From Rhodococcus qingshengii JCM 15477 (GTDB lineage: Bacteria; Actinomycetota; Actinomycetes; Mycobacteriales; Mycobacteriaceae), in contig NZ_CP096563.1 in assembly GCF_023221595.1 (NCBI RefSeq), forward strand, positions 5,699,001 through 5,763,000: a stretch of 64,000 bases of DNA. The letters are read 5' to 3'. Every line of letters begins with the position of its first letter. Positions within the stretch are counted from its first letter, which is position 1. The translations under genes and the position numbers were made by a program. Positions 7,607 through 15,904 of the stretch are shown here, in pieces. The notes below the pieces were generated by a model, which was not told the DNA's origin, ran no database searches, and was given only the letters and a program-made list of their open reading frames with translations.

Positions 7607-10305
7607 CACTTCGTGACCTGTTGCTCGGCCGAGAACGCGAGCTCGCCGTTCTCGGCCGAGCCTTGGCCGCGGCAGAGACAGGAGTGCCGACTCTCGTGCT
7701 GGTCGAGGGCGATGCCGGTAGCGGTAAGTCCACTCTCGTCGACCGGTTCGCCGAAATCTCTTCCGCTCATACGCTCCGCCGCGCTCGTGGGCTGGAGTGG
7801 GAATCGAACACTGCCTTCGGAGTGATCGAACAACTACTCGAACGTCCGGTTTCCAACTCGGACCCGGTCGCCGTTGCACACGAGATCGTCGACGCAGCGG
7901 AGCAACTGACCCTGATCGTCGTCGACGATGCCCATCACAGCGATGTCAGCTCGCTTCAGGCAATCACCTCCGCCCTCCATCGAGGCCGAACGGCACCACT
8001 GCTGTTCGTCCTCGTCGCCGAGGAAACGCCGTTCCTGCGCGACGATGTCAGGCAGATTCTCGACCTACACTGGTCGACGCGATTGCACATCAGCCCGATC
8101 GACGCACCCGTCATCATCGACATCGCGCGCATGCGAAGCGGAATCGACCTCAGCTCCGGCGTCGCGCTTGCCCTTCAGGACTTCACCGCGGGCAACACAC
8201 TCGACATCGTCTCGCTTCTCGACGAGCTGCCACCTACCTATTGGACCCAGTGGCACCGAACTTTGCCCGTCCCTCGCCATCGTGCAGTATCGATCGCCGC
8301 CGCCCTCGCTACGTGTTCGGCGGGAGCACGAACGTTGATCGAAGCCGCAGCAGTTGTCGGGCGCAGCACGACGTTGTCGCATCTTGCTCAGCTAGCCGAA
8401 ATCGACGACGTGGTCGGCGCCTTGGACAGCGCCTTCGCCAGCGGCCTCCTTTCTGTCCACGAGCAGCACGGTAGCACCGAGGTGTCACTGAGCAGCACGA
8501 TGGTCACGGCCGCAGTGCGCGGGGCGTTGGGACCCGCGCACTTGCATCTGCTGCACACACGCGCAGCCGAGATCGCTTGGGGAGAAGGTGAACGGCTTTT
8601 CCACCTTGCCGCTGCCAGCACCACCCATGACGAGGACCTCGCCGCCGAACTCGTTGTGTACGCATCACTACGAGCATCCGACGGCGCGTGGTCGGAAGTC
8701 GCCGACGCCATGGTCACGGCAAGCCGTCTCACCACAGCCCGAACCGAACACGAGGACCGACTGCTCCGCGGAGTCGACGCGCTGACCGGATCGGGTGACA
8801 TCCCCCGCGCCATGGTCTTCGTGCCGGAGATCGAGAGTATTTCGCGCGGGCCTCTCCGCGACGCCGTCCTCGGCTACCTCGCCATCCATAGAGGGCGACC
8901 GACCGAGGCCGCCGATCTTCTGACCAGAGCGTGGGACAGCTGCAGCGTGGATCGTGAGCCAGGCATCGCTGCGATGATCGCCCAACGAATGGTCCTGCAT
9001 TCTCTGGCTCGGCTCGATGGCACGGCGCTCGTCGAGTGGGTTGACCGCGCAGTCGAATTGGTGGGCCCTTCTGATCCCGCAGCAGTGGAGTCCGAAGCGA
9101 TCAAGGGTCTCGGGCTCGGTGCTACCGGAAGAACCGAGAATGCGCTCGCGGCATACGCCGAACTCTCCGATCGTGTCCGCCCCGGAGCCCAAGCACAGCG
9201 CTTCCAGATGGGACGCGGATGGCTCGAGCTTGCGTTGGACCACCCGGAGTCCGCCAGACGCGACCTCGAAAGCGCGGTGTCCACAGAGTTTTCCAGTGGT
9301 TCGGCAAGAATCTCACTGTGGGCACAGGCCTGGCTCGCCCGCACTCAATTCGCTCTCGGCGCCTGGGACGAAGCGCTCTCGACCGTCGAGGGCGCCGGTG
9401 CCGAGGTGGATCGGTTCGAGATCGAGATCATCCGGCCGTTGGTCCACTGGTCGGGAGCACAGATTCACGCTCTGCGCGGCAACTGGGAACTGGCCCGTGA
9501 CCATGTGCGACGTGCGTACGCCGGCATTCACGCCTACGAAATCATGTATGTTCCTGCACTTCTCGCCAGGGCCCAGGTTGCCGAGGCCGCCGCCGACTAC
9601 GCCGAAGTTCTGGTGGCGCTGGCTCCGCTCACCTCGAGCAAGGCGCAACAATGGCTCGACGAGCCGGGCTTCTGGCCGTGGGTCGATCTCTACGCCAATG
9701 CATTGGTCATGGTCGGGCGAGCTGATGATGCCGACGCCTTTCTGCAACCACACGAGCAGACCGCACGACGTCGGGAGCACCGCTCAGCTGCGGCACGTCT
9801 CGGCTACGTTCGCGGCCGGATCCACGGCGCACGGGGCGAACTCGACTCGGCAAGAGAAAGTTTCGATGCTGCACTACTCGGCATCGAGACGCTGCCGCTC
9901 CCCTACGACCGAGCCCGAATCAATTTTGCCTACGGCCAAACTCTCCGCCGGGCCGGGAAACGCGCGGAGGCCGACGTCGTCCTCCGCGCCGCCCGCGAGC
10001 TGTATCACTCGTTGGGCGCCGCTACTTACGTCGAGCGCTGCGAGCGCGAACTCCGCGCGGGCGGGTTGAACCTCTCGCGGACGGAGAAGGGAATCACCGA
10101 CCTGACCCCGCAAGAACGAGCCGTCGCCGACCTTGTCGCAGCGGGCAAGTCCAACAAGGAAGCTGCCGGCGAATTGTTCCTCTCCGTCAAGACCATTCAA
10201 TATCACCTCACGCGCGCGTACGCGAAACTCGGACTGCGATCACGGAGCGAACTCGCGGCTTTGTTCCGCGACCGAGGGCTTTCGGATCCGCATCAGGAGA
10301 ACTGA
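7603..10305 (+). CDS. benR: LuxR-type ATPase (LAL) transcriptional regulator of the ben cluster
   Basis: 900-residue large ATP-binding LuxR regulator. The N-terminal STAND/AAA-type NTPase has Walker A GDAGSGKS (residues 36-43) and a Walker B-like LIVVDDA (104-110). The long middle part is helical and TPR-like, with repeated Ala/Leu/Arg-rich helices, and the C-terminal LuxR helix-turn-helix is LTPQERAVADLVAAGKSNKEAA through KTIQYHLTRAYAKLGLRSRSE. The GTG at 7603 overlaps the benK stop. A LuxR-type BenR next to benK/benE is known in Corynebacterium glutamicum, so this is likely the benzoate-responsive activator. It may bind the dyad at 1743-1760, but this is inference. Confidence 0.87.
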   Translation: MTLRDLLLGRERELAVLGRALAAAETGVPTLVLVEGDAGSGKSTLVDRFAEISSAHTLRRARGLEWESNTAFGVIEQLLERPVSNSDPVAVAHEIVDAAEQLTLIVVDDAHHSDVSSLQAITSALHRGRTAPLLFVLVAEETPFLRDDVRQILDLHWSTRLHISPIDAPVIIDIARMRSGIDLSSGVALALQDFTAGNTLDIVSLLDELPPTYWTQWHRTLPVPRHRAVSIAAALATCSAGARTLIEAAAVVGRSTTLSHLAQLAEIDDVVGALDSAFASGLLSVHEQHGSTEVSLSSTMVTAAVRGALGPAHLHLLHTRAAEIAWGEGERLFHLAAASTTHDEDLAAELVVYASLRASDGAWSEVADAMVTASRLTTARTEHEDRLLRGVDALTGSGDIPRAMVFVPEIESISRGPLRDAVLGYLAIHRGRPTEAADLLTRAWDSCSVDREPGIAAMIAQRMVLHSLARLDGTALVEWVDRAVELVGPSDPAAVESEAIKGLGLGATGRTENALAAYAELSDRVRPGAQAQRFQMGRGWLELALDHPESARRDLESAVSTEFSSGSARISLWAQAWLARTQFALGAWDEALSTVEGAGAEVDRFEIEIIRPLVHWSGAQIHALRGNWELARDHVRRAYAGIHAYEIMYVPALLARAQVAEAAADYAEVLVALAPLTSSKAQQWLDEPGFWPWVDLYANALVMVGRADDADAFLQPHEQTARRREHRSAAARLGYVRGRIHGARGELDSARESFDAALLGIETLPLPYDRARINFAYGQTLRRAGKRAEADVVLRAARELYHSLGAATYVERCERELRAGGLNLSRTEKGITDLTPQERAVADLVAAGKSNKEAAGELFLSVKTIQYHLTRAYAKLGLRSRSELAALFRDRGLSDPHQEN

Positions 10306-10309
10306 GAAC

Positions 10310-11554
10310 ATGCCGGACACTACGACGACCGCGCCCGTTCGCGTCGTCACCGAGCCACTCCCCCAACCGCTCTACGGCCCGAAGCGGGTCTTGCGCGACT
10401 TCGGCGGAACGTCCATTGCCAACGGAATCATCGGCATCGTCTTCTCGGCCACCGGGCCGGTGGCGGTCATTCTCGCTGCGGGGTTGGCGGGTGGACTGAG
10501 TCAAGCTCAATTGGCCTCTTGGCTTTTCGGTGCCTTCTTCGTCAACGGAATTCTCACCATCACGGCTTCCTGGCTGTACCGGCAGCCGCTGGCCTTCTTC
10601 TGGACGATTCCCGGAACCGTTGTCGTCGGAGCGTCGTTGGAGCATCTGCCGTGGGAGCAAGTGCTCGGAGCGTTCTTCGCGACCGGCGCCCTGATCTTGC
10701 TGTTGGGATTGACAGGGTGGGTCACACCGATCATGGCCGCATTACCCTTGCCCATCGTAATGGCAATGGTGGCAGGCGTTTTCCTTCATTTCGGAACGGA
10801 TTTGGTCGAAGCGCCCGCCCACGACGCGGTGATCGCCCTGCCGATGATCGCCACCTTTGTCGCTCTGAGCGTGTTCGCCAAGCTGGGAAGATTCGTTCCG
10901 CCCGTTCTCGGCGCGTTGATCGTCGGCGTGGTCGTGATACTCGCGGCCGGAAGATTCAACTCCGCCGGCGACGCGCACGAGTGGCTGGCGCATCCGATGC
11001 TGACCCCGCCAACCTGGTCTTGGCAGGCGATGATCGAACTGGTTGTACCGCTGGCGATCACAGTCGTCGTCGTGCAGAACGGCCAAGGAATCGCAGTCCT
11101 CCGCGCAGCGGGTCATCAACCGCCGATCGGGGCAGCAACGGTTGCCTGCGGTGTGTTCTCTCTCGTGAACGCGGCGGTGGGTTGTGTCTCGACGTGCCTT
11201 ACCGGGCCGACGAACGCATTGCTCACGGCGTCGGGAGAGCGGACACGCCAATACACCGCCGGAATCTTCTGCGGCTTACTCGCCGTCGTCTTCGGACTGT
11301 TCGCCCAGACTTTCGTCGCGATGATGTTGGGAACTCCGACGGCATTCATCGTCACTCTGGGTGGTCTGGCCATGCTCAAGGCCTTACAGGGAGCCTTCGT
11401 GACCGCATTCGGCGGGAAATTCACCTTCGGCGCTTTGATCGCGTTCCTCGTGACGATCTCCGACATCGAACTACTCAATATCGGAGCCGCTTTCTGGGGA
11501 CTCGTCTTCGGGGTCATCGCCTCGCGCATGCTCGAACGAGCCGACTACACCTGA
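10310..11554 (+). CDS. benE: Benzoate:H+ symporter BenE family
   Basis: 414-residue polytopic membrane protein of the BenE family, a second benzoate uptake system beside benK. About twelve hydrophobic segments are visible, including GIVFSATGPVAVILAAGLAGG and GCVSTCLTGPTNALL. The start is the ATG at 10310, four bases after the benR stop, with CAGGAGA at 10294-10300. A longer in-frame reading from 10133 lies inside benR and is rejected. It is the last gene of the ben cluster and is followed at once by a 16-bp palindrome. Confidence 0.9.
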   Translation: MPDTTTTAPVRVVTEPLPQPLYGPKRVLRDFGGTSIANGIIGIVFSATGPVAVILAAGLAGGLSQAQLASWLFGAFFVNGILTITASWLYRQPLAFFWTIPGTVVVGASLEHLPWEQVLGAFFATGALILLLGLTGWVTPIMAALPLPIVMAMVAGVFLHFGTDLVEAPAHDAVIALPMIATFVALSVFAKLGRFVPPVLGALIVGVVVILAAGRFNSAGDAHEWLAHPMLTPPTWSWQAMIELVVPLAITVVVVQNGQGIAVLRAAGHQPPIGAATVACGVFSLVNAAVGCVSTCLTGPTNALLTASGERTRQYTAGIFCGLLAVVFGLFAQTFVAMMLGTPTAFIVTLGGLAMLKALQGAFVTAFGGKFTFGALIAFLVTISDIELLNIGAAFWGLVFGVIASRMLERADYT

Positions 11555-11555
11555 C

Positions 11556-11571
11556 ATGCGAATATTCGCAT
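11556..11571. promoter_or_regulatory. Perfect 16-bp palindrome after benE
   Basis: ATGCGAATATTCGCAT begins one base after the benE stop and lies 46 bases before the AztD-like gene. It has no loop and no T run, so it fits an operator better than a terminator. The binding factor is unknown. Confidence 0.4.
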
Positions 11572-11579
11572 ACTCGACT

Positions 11580-11609
11580 TTGACAATCATTTACATTAAG
11601 CAGTAGATC
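11580..11609 (+). promoter_or_regulatory. Probable Zur box overlapping the promoter of the AztD-like gene
   Basis: TGACAATCATTTACA at 11581-11595 is an imperfect dyad (TG..AAT.ATT..CA) close to the actinobacterial Zur consensus TGAAAATGATTTTCA. A TTGACA -35 at 11580-11585 overlaps it, and a weak -10 (TAGATC) lies at 11604-11609. That would start transcription near 11616 and give a very short or leaderless message. Zinc-loaded Zur would block this promoter. Inference from motif and gene family together. Confidence 0.6.
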
Positions 11610-11616
11610 TATACCC

Positions 11617-12864
11617 ATGCACCTCAACACCCGCATGTCGCGGCGCCTCACCCTTGCCACATCAGTAGGCCTCTCACTCGCCCTCGTTACGGGTTGCTCG
11701 TCCGACAACAAGGACTCCGCCCAGTCCGAAACCACGACCACGACGTCGGCCGCACCAACCGAACAGGCCTCGGCAACACCACGTCTCGCCGTGTCGTACG
11801 ACGGCGGCGTCCTGGTGCTGGATGCAACTTCCCTCGACGTGGTCGGCGAGACCGAGATCGACGGCTTCACCCGACTCAACCCGGCCGGCGACGGTCGCCA
11901 CGTCATGATCTCTGCCGGCGAAGCATTCAAGGTGCTCGACACCGGCACGTGGTCTTCGGCTCACGGTGATCATTCTCATTACTACACAGCCGATCCCGCG
12001 ATGTCCGAGGTCGAGTTCGCAGCCAACGAGCCCGGACACGTCGTACGCCATGCCGGAAAAACCGTTCTCTTCAACGACGGCTCGGGACTCGTCGAGATCT
12101 TCGATCCGGCGCAGTTGGCAAAACGCCAACCCCGCGTCGAGACGTACACCACGCCAGAACCCCATCACGGCGTTGCGGTCGCACTTGCCGACGGCAGCCT
12201 GTTGACGACCATCGGAAATTCGGAGTCCCGCAACGGCATTGCCATCCTCGATGCCGACCGCAAGGAAATCCTGCGCAACGAACAGTGCCCCGGTGTCCAC
12301 GGCGAAGCAGTCGCTGCCGGCGAAGCCATCGTGCTGGGCTGCCAGGACGGGTTGCTCGTGTACAAGAACGGAGCGATCACCAAGGTCCAGAGTCCGGATG
12401 CATACGGCCGCATCGGAAATCAGGCAGGCTCAGAGGAGTCGGACATCGTCCTGGGTGACTACAAGACTGACAAGGACGCCGAACTCGAACGTCCGCAACG
12501 GGTCTCGCTGACCAACACGACCACGTCCGAACTCAAGCTCGTCGACCTCGGCACCAGCTACACCTTCCGCTCACTCGGCCGCGGACCACACGGAGAGGCA
12601 CTGGTGCTCGGCACCGACGGCGCCATCCACGTCATCGACCCGAACACCGGCGTCGTCACCAAGAAGATCGCCGTCATAGACGCATGGACCGAGCCCACCA
12701 AATGGCAAGAGCCCAGGCCCGCGCTCTTCGTAGAAGATCACACCGCTTACGTCACCGACCCAGCGTCGAAGAAGCTGATCGCAGTCGACCTCGAGGACGG
12801 CAGCATCCTGACCGAGACCACTCTCGATCACGCCCCCAACGAATTGACCGGTGTCACCGGCTGA
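11617..12864 (+). CDS. AztD-like zinc-binding lipoprotein (metallochaperone)
   Basis: 415-residue exported protein with a signal peptide and lipobox (LALVTGC, Cys near residue 28), a Thr/Ser/Ala-rich linker, then a predicted beta-propeller. His-containing sites GDHSHYY, PGHVVRH, PHHGVAV and GVHGEA match the AztD family, periplasmic chaperones that hand zinc to the AztC binding protein of an ABC importer. The ATG at 11617 is taken; an ATG at 11635 would give a shorter signal peptide. No aztABC genes are adjacent, so it is an orphan. The upstream Zur-like box supports expression under zinc limitation. It is followed by a strong terminator. Confidence 0.8.
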   Translation: MHLNTRMSRRLTLATSVGLSLALVTGCSSDNKDSAQSETTTTTSAAPTEQASATPRLAVSYDGGVLVLDATSLDVVGETEIDGFTRLNPAGDGRHVMISAGEAFKVLDTGTWSSAHGDHSHYYTADPAMSEVEFAANEPGHVVRHAGKTVLFNDGSGLVEIFDPAQLAKRQPRVETYTTPEPHHGVAVALADGSLLTTIGNSESRNGIAILDADRKEILRNEQCPGVHGEAVAAGEAIVLGCQDGLLVYKNGAITKVQSPDAYGRIGNQAGSEESDIVLGDYKTDKDAELERPQRVSLTNTTTSELKLVDLGTSYTFRSLGRGPHGEALVLGTDGAIHVIDPNTGVVTKKIAVIDAWTEPTKWQEPRPALFVEDHTAYVTDPASKKLIAVDLEDGSILTETTLDHAPNELTGVTG

Positions 12865-12875
12865 TTCCCACCCTC

Positions 12876-12914
12876 GCTTCGGCCCCCATCTCACACCGAG
12901 ATGGGGGCCGAAGC
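12876..12914 (+). terminator. Strong intrinsic terminator after the AztD-like gene
   Basis: A 17-bp perfect stem GCTTCGGCCCCCATCTC / GAGATGGGGGCCGAAGC with a 5-base loop starts 11 bases after the stop; a short CGTTCTCGTCCTT tract follows. Confidence 0.85.
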
Positions 12915-13349
12915 CGTTCTCGTCCTTCGCCTACTGACCAGGGAATCTCGATACCCAGGCAATCCTCGAGGTGCTACGAGGCGCACCTCAGAGAATCGAA
13001 GCCGTTGTCGCCAGCTCTGCTGGAGCTGAGCGATGAGCAGGACCACGATTGACCGCGGCACAAGTCAGCATGGAATAACTCCGTGTGGAGGTTCGTTGGA
13101 GATGGTGTCGGTGTTCGGTTCTTTGCCCCGGGTACCACCCCAGAATTGCCATTTCGAGTGGCCACTTGCCGAGAGGCGCAAGACGGGCACCGACGCGCTG
13201 GAGCCGCTGGACACCTGCAGGTGTCCGGCGGCTTCGTCGTGTCCGGGGTCGGACCTCGGTCCGTGACGGTCGAGGTCCACGATGTCGACCGCCGAATCTG
13301 CAATAACCGAAAACGCGTGGTTTTCCTACCGGAGGGTGGACACTCGATC
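12915..13349. other. Gene-free stretch of about 435 bases rich in dyads
   Basis: No convincing gene is visible. The open frames here (for example 13033-13266 plus, and several on the minus strand) have no recognisable product and read through the dyads. The stretch holds a 30-base near-perfect palindrome (13203-13232), AGTGGCCACT near 13159 and GGACCTCGGTCC near 13254. It could be a decayed mobile element, a structured RNA or a multi-dyad regulatory region. None of these can be shown from the sequence alone. Confidence 0.4.
13203..13232. repeat. 30-base palindrome with 15-bp arms and no loop
   Basis: The core GGACACCTGCAGGTGTCC (13209-13226) is an 18-bp perfect palindrome. Flanks GCCGCT and GGCGGC extend it to 15-bp arms with one T/G mismatch, which would still pair as G-U in RNA. 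Confidence 0.7.
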
Positions 13350-13604
13350 ATGCGCCAAAGCAGCTATGACCGTCCCTCTGCCGACAGGGCACTCCGATGG
13401 CTACTGCTGACATGGGGCCTCGGCAACTCTGTGGTGTGGTGGATCCACCTTTCACGGCGAGGCAGTCGCGCAGTCGAGACGTCACCGATACAGCCGGGCC
13501 CGTTCGGGGAGGCCAACTGGCTCGATATGGGAGGTTTCCTCGCATACTCCTCGGCCGCAACCTTGTTGATCATCGCGATTTGGTACGTCGCGGCCCGCAG
13601 GTGA
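13350..13604 (+). CDS. Small two-helix membrane protein, unknown function
   Basis: 84-residue protein from the ATG at 13350, preceded by GGAGGG at 13331-13336. Two hydrophobic segments are visible: LRWLLLTWGLGNSVVWWIHL near residues 15-34 and GFLAYSSAATLLIIAIWYVA near 61-80. A short soluble loop lies between them. I recognise no family. A longer frame opening at 13083 would run through the dyad-rich stretch and has no ribosome binding site. Function unknown. Confidence 0.6.
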   Translation: MRQSSYDRPSADRALRWLLLTWGLGNSVVWWIHLSRRGSRAVETSPIQPGPFGEANWLDMGGFLAYSSAATLLIIAIWYVAARR

Positions 13605-13627
13605 TCCGCACCGATAGAGTCCATGAC

Positions 13628-14161
13628 ATGGACGCCCTTTCACAGTCCGAACGGGAGAATTCGCTAGAGACCGACCGACTGCTTCTGCGACCGTTCCGTG
13701 TGCCCGATGCCGTTGTCTTGCGGGAGCTCTGGGGTGAGCGCGATCCTCGTGTCCCACCGCATCGTCGGATCGATTCCGATGGTCGACCCTCCATCGGAGA
13801 CATCGAGGACCAGATTCGCAGTCGCTCACACCAACCCGGTCTACTGGCGGTGGAGCGTAAAGGATCCCATGACGTCATCGGCTACTGCGGCCTGATCGAG
13901 ACTGAGCACGGACCTGACGGAGAGCCTGAACTGGCATTCGAATTTCTCCGTAGGGCATGGTGTCAGGGATATGCGACTGAGGCCTCATGGGCGGTAATCC
14001 AATGGGCGCAGGCATCAGGCTATCGACGTCTGTGGGCCACGGTCCGTGACTGGAACGGCGCTTCTCGCCGTGTGCTGGAAAAACTCGTATTCGTGGCGAC
14101 CGACCATGCGGAGCCTCACGAAATCCACGGGGACCTGCTGTTCACGACAAAGGCACTGTGA
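13628..14161 (+). CDS. GNAT acetyltransferase, RimJ/RimL type
   Basis: 177-residue N-acetyltransferase. The N-terminal ETDRLLLRPFRVPDA is typical of RimJ/RimL-like enzymes that acetylate protein N-termini or small amines with acetyl-CoA. The acetyl-CoA binding core follows in ELAFEFLRRAWCQGYATEASWAV, then WATVRDWNGASRRVLEKLVF (the usual N..S..v.eK..f element). The ATG at 13628 has no clear Shine-Dalgarno; an upstream extension in the same frame overlaps the previous gene and is rejected. Substrate unknown. Confidence 0.82.
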   Translation: MDALSQSERENSLETDRLLLRPFRVPDAVVLRELWGERDPRVPPHRRIDSDGRPSIGDIEDQIRSRSHQPGLLAVERKGSHDVIGYCGLIETEHGPDGEPELAFEFLRRAWCQGYATEASWAVIQWAQASGYRRLWATVRDWNGASRRVLEKLVFVATDHAEPHEIHGDLLFTTKAL

Positions 14162-14249
14162 CTGCCTCGGCGACACAGGACTCGATGCCGCAATGACGAA
14201 GGTGCTGCGACGCGGTGACTCGGAACGCGCGCCGCAGCACGGGGAGTAG

Positions 14250-14717
14250 CTAGGCCGGGTTTTCGCCGGCAGCGACGTCGAGGATCCACGTCACCCCGAA
14301 CGCATCGGTGAGCATGCCGAAACCGGGGCTCCACGCCGCGGCGGCAAGACCCTCGATGATCGATGCACCAGCAGAGAGTTTGGCCCAGTAGTTCTGCACC
14401 TCTTCGAGGGTTTCACCGCGAACCGAGACGAAGAACGGTTGGTCAGTGATCGTGGTGCCGTTCTCGCGGTGTGTCGAGCCTGCGTTGCCGGCCGAGCCGC
14501 CCGACTGTCCAGGGATGTCGTATGCCATCACACAGAAGCCGTCCTCTGTCTCCACCTGGCCGAACACGACGTTCTCAGCGCCGGGCACCTCCTTGGGCAT
14601 CCCGAAGTCGCCGTAGGTTGCGATCGTGACCTGGCCACCGAAGACGGACTGGTAGAACTCCAGAGCCTCGCGGGCGTCTCCGCGGAAGTTGAGGTGGGTC
14701 GTTGTCTTGATGCTCAT
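14250..14717 (-). CDS. VOC-family (PhnB-like) protein
   Basis: 155-residue vicinal-oxygen-chelate fold protein of the PhnB/3-demethylubiquinone-like group. Visible segments are TTTHLNFRGDAREALEFYQSVFGG at the start, YGDFGMP, and the C-terminal SPGFGMLTDAFGVTWILDV. The start is the ATG at 14717 with AGGAG upstream (CAGGAGCAGAC-ATG on the minus strand); a longer reading to 14759 lacks a ribosome binding site. It is divergent from a WYL regulator, a pairing often seen in actinobacteria, and probably under that regulator's control. Substrate unknown. Confidence 0.82.
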   Translation of the reverse strand: MSIKTTTHLNFRGDAREALEFYQSVFGGQVTIATYGDFGMPKEVPGAENVVFGQVETEDGFCVMAYDIPGQSGGSAGNAGSTHRENGTTITDQPFFVSVRGETLEEVQNYWAKLSAGASIIEGLAAAAWSPGFGMLTDAFGVTWILDVAAGENPA

Positions 14718-14779
14718 GTCTGCTCCTGGTACGAACGTCGCTCGGGTTTTCCCTGACAACGTCGACTCTCACAGCCGTA

Positions 14780-14798
14780 TAGGACTGTTTTCGTCCTA
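14780..14798. promoter_or_regulatory. Inverted repeat in the VOC/WYL divergent promoter
   Basis: TAGGAC-N7-GTCCTA lies 22 bases before the WYL regulator start and 63 bases before the VOC start, placed to control both promoters. Candidate autoregulatory operator. Confidence 0.45.
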
Positions 14799-14819
14799 GA
14801 CTCGTCGTAGTCTCACCGC

Positions 14820-15794
14820 ATGGCGACCACCACTCGACTCTTGAATCTGCTGTCCCTCTTGCAGACGAGACGCGACTGGCCGGGCGCTCTACTCGCCGAG
14901 CGGCTCGACATCAGCCATCGCACTGTCCGCCGCGATATCGACCGGCTCAGGGAGATGGGTTACCGCATTGCGGCGACCATGGGCCCGGACGGCGGATACC
15001 GACTCGACGCCGGCAGCGAGCTGCCACCCCTGCTGTTCGACGACGATCAGGTCATCGCACTGGCAGTTGCGCTGCAGGCGGCGACGCTGACCGGCGTCGG
15101 TATCGAAGAGGATGCGGTTCGAGCGTTGACCACTGTGCGGCAAGTGATGCCGTCGCGTCTGCGCCATCGCCTCGACGCGCTCACGTTCACCACGATTTCG
15201 GCCGGTTCCGGCGACGCAGACTCCGTGTCCCCAGAGGTGCTCGTAGCGATTTCCGCTGCAGTCCGCGCTCGCGAGGTGTTCCGCTTCGATTACTCGAACG
15301 ACCACTCAACCGACAACAGCGAAATAACACCCCCGCGCCGAGTGGAGCCGCATCATCTGGTGACCTCCAAGCGTCGCTGGTACCTCGTCGCGTGGGATCT
15401 CGCGCGAGACGACTGGCGAATCTTCCGCGCCGATCGCATCACCCCACGCACCCCGAACGGTCCCCGGTTCACGCCGAAGGAAATCCCCGGCGGCGACGTC
15501 AGCGAATACGTGTCCGCGCGCTTCAAAGGATCGGAACATATCAACAATTGGCCGTGCCACGGCAAGGTCGTTCTCCATCGACCAGCCAGTTATGTTCTTC
15601 CCTTTGTCGGGGACGGCATCGTCGAAGACCTTGGCCCCGAGCAGTGCAGTCTCGAAGCCGGATCATGGTCTTGGACGGCGCTGGCAGCCTCCTTCAACCG
15701 ATTCGACACCGACATCGATGTCGTCGGCCCGCCAGAACTTACCCACGCTTTCGCGCAACTCGCCGCCCGCAACGCCGCGACTGCTGAGAGTTAG
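14820..15794 (+). CDS. WYL-domain transcriptional regulator (YafY/DeoR-like)
   Basis: 324-residue regulator. The N-terminal winged helix-turn-helix is TTRLLNLLSLLQTRRDWPGALLAE through DISHRTVRRDIDRLREMGYRI, residues about 3-55. The middle is a WYL domain with RVEPHHLVTSKRRWYLVAWD, where WYL appears as W-Y-L. A C-terminal WCX-like extension follows. WYL domains are thought to sense nucleic-acid or nucleotide ligands. The ATG at 14820 gives the expected family start. It is divergent from the VOC gene, with an inverted repeat between them. Confidence 0.88.
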   Translation: MATTTRLLNLLSLLQTRRDWPGALLAERLDISHRTVRRDIDRLREMGYRIAATMGPDGGYRLDAGSELPPLLFDDDQVIALAVALQAATLTGVGIEEDAVRALTTVRQVMPSRLRHRLDALTFTTISAGSGDADSVSPEVLVAISAAVRAREVFRFDYSNDHSTDNSEITPPRRVEPHHLVTSKRRWYLVAWDLARDDWRIFRADRITPRTPNGPRFTPKEIPGGDVSEYVSARFKGSEHINNWPCHGKVVLHRPASYVLPFVGDGIVEDLGPEQCSLEAGSWSWTALAASFNRFDTDIDVVGPPELTHAFAQLAARNAATAES

Positions 15795-15859
15795 TCAGTC
15801 GTCTCGAATGAGATCCAGGTCTCCAACGCAACCGTGCGCCCGCGGGTTCGTGATAGCTT

Positions 15860-15888
15860 TCAAGTCCTCAGAGGACCTGAGGACTTGA
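15860..15888. promoter_or_regulatory. 12-bp inverted repeat before the MFS gene (candidate operator)
   Basis: TCAAGTCCTCAG-N5-CTGAGGACTTGA is a perfect dyad ending 16 bases before the MFS start. It overlaps where a promoter or ribosome loading region would be, so a repressor site is likely; the GntR encoded downstream is the natural candidate. Confidence 0.55.
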
Positions 15889-15904
15889 AGACCTGAACGA
15901 AGGG

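Noticed and set aside
6269..7879. 536-residue open frame on the minus strand, antisense to benK
   Set aside because: Low-complexity Arg/Gly/Glu-rich sequence typical of an antisense shadow in high-GC DNA; benK on the other strand is a clear transporter.
13033..13266. 77-residue plus-strand open frame in the dyad-rich stretch
   Set aside because: No ribosome binding site, no family, and the reading passes through palindromes so both strands give similar peptides.
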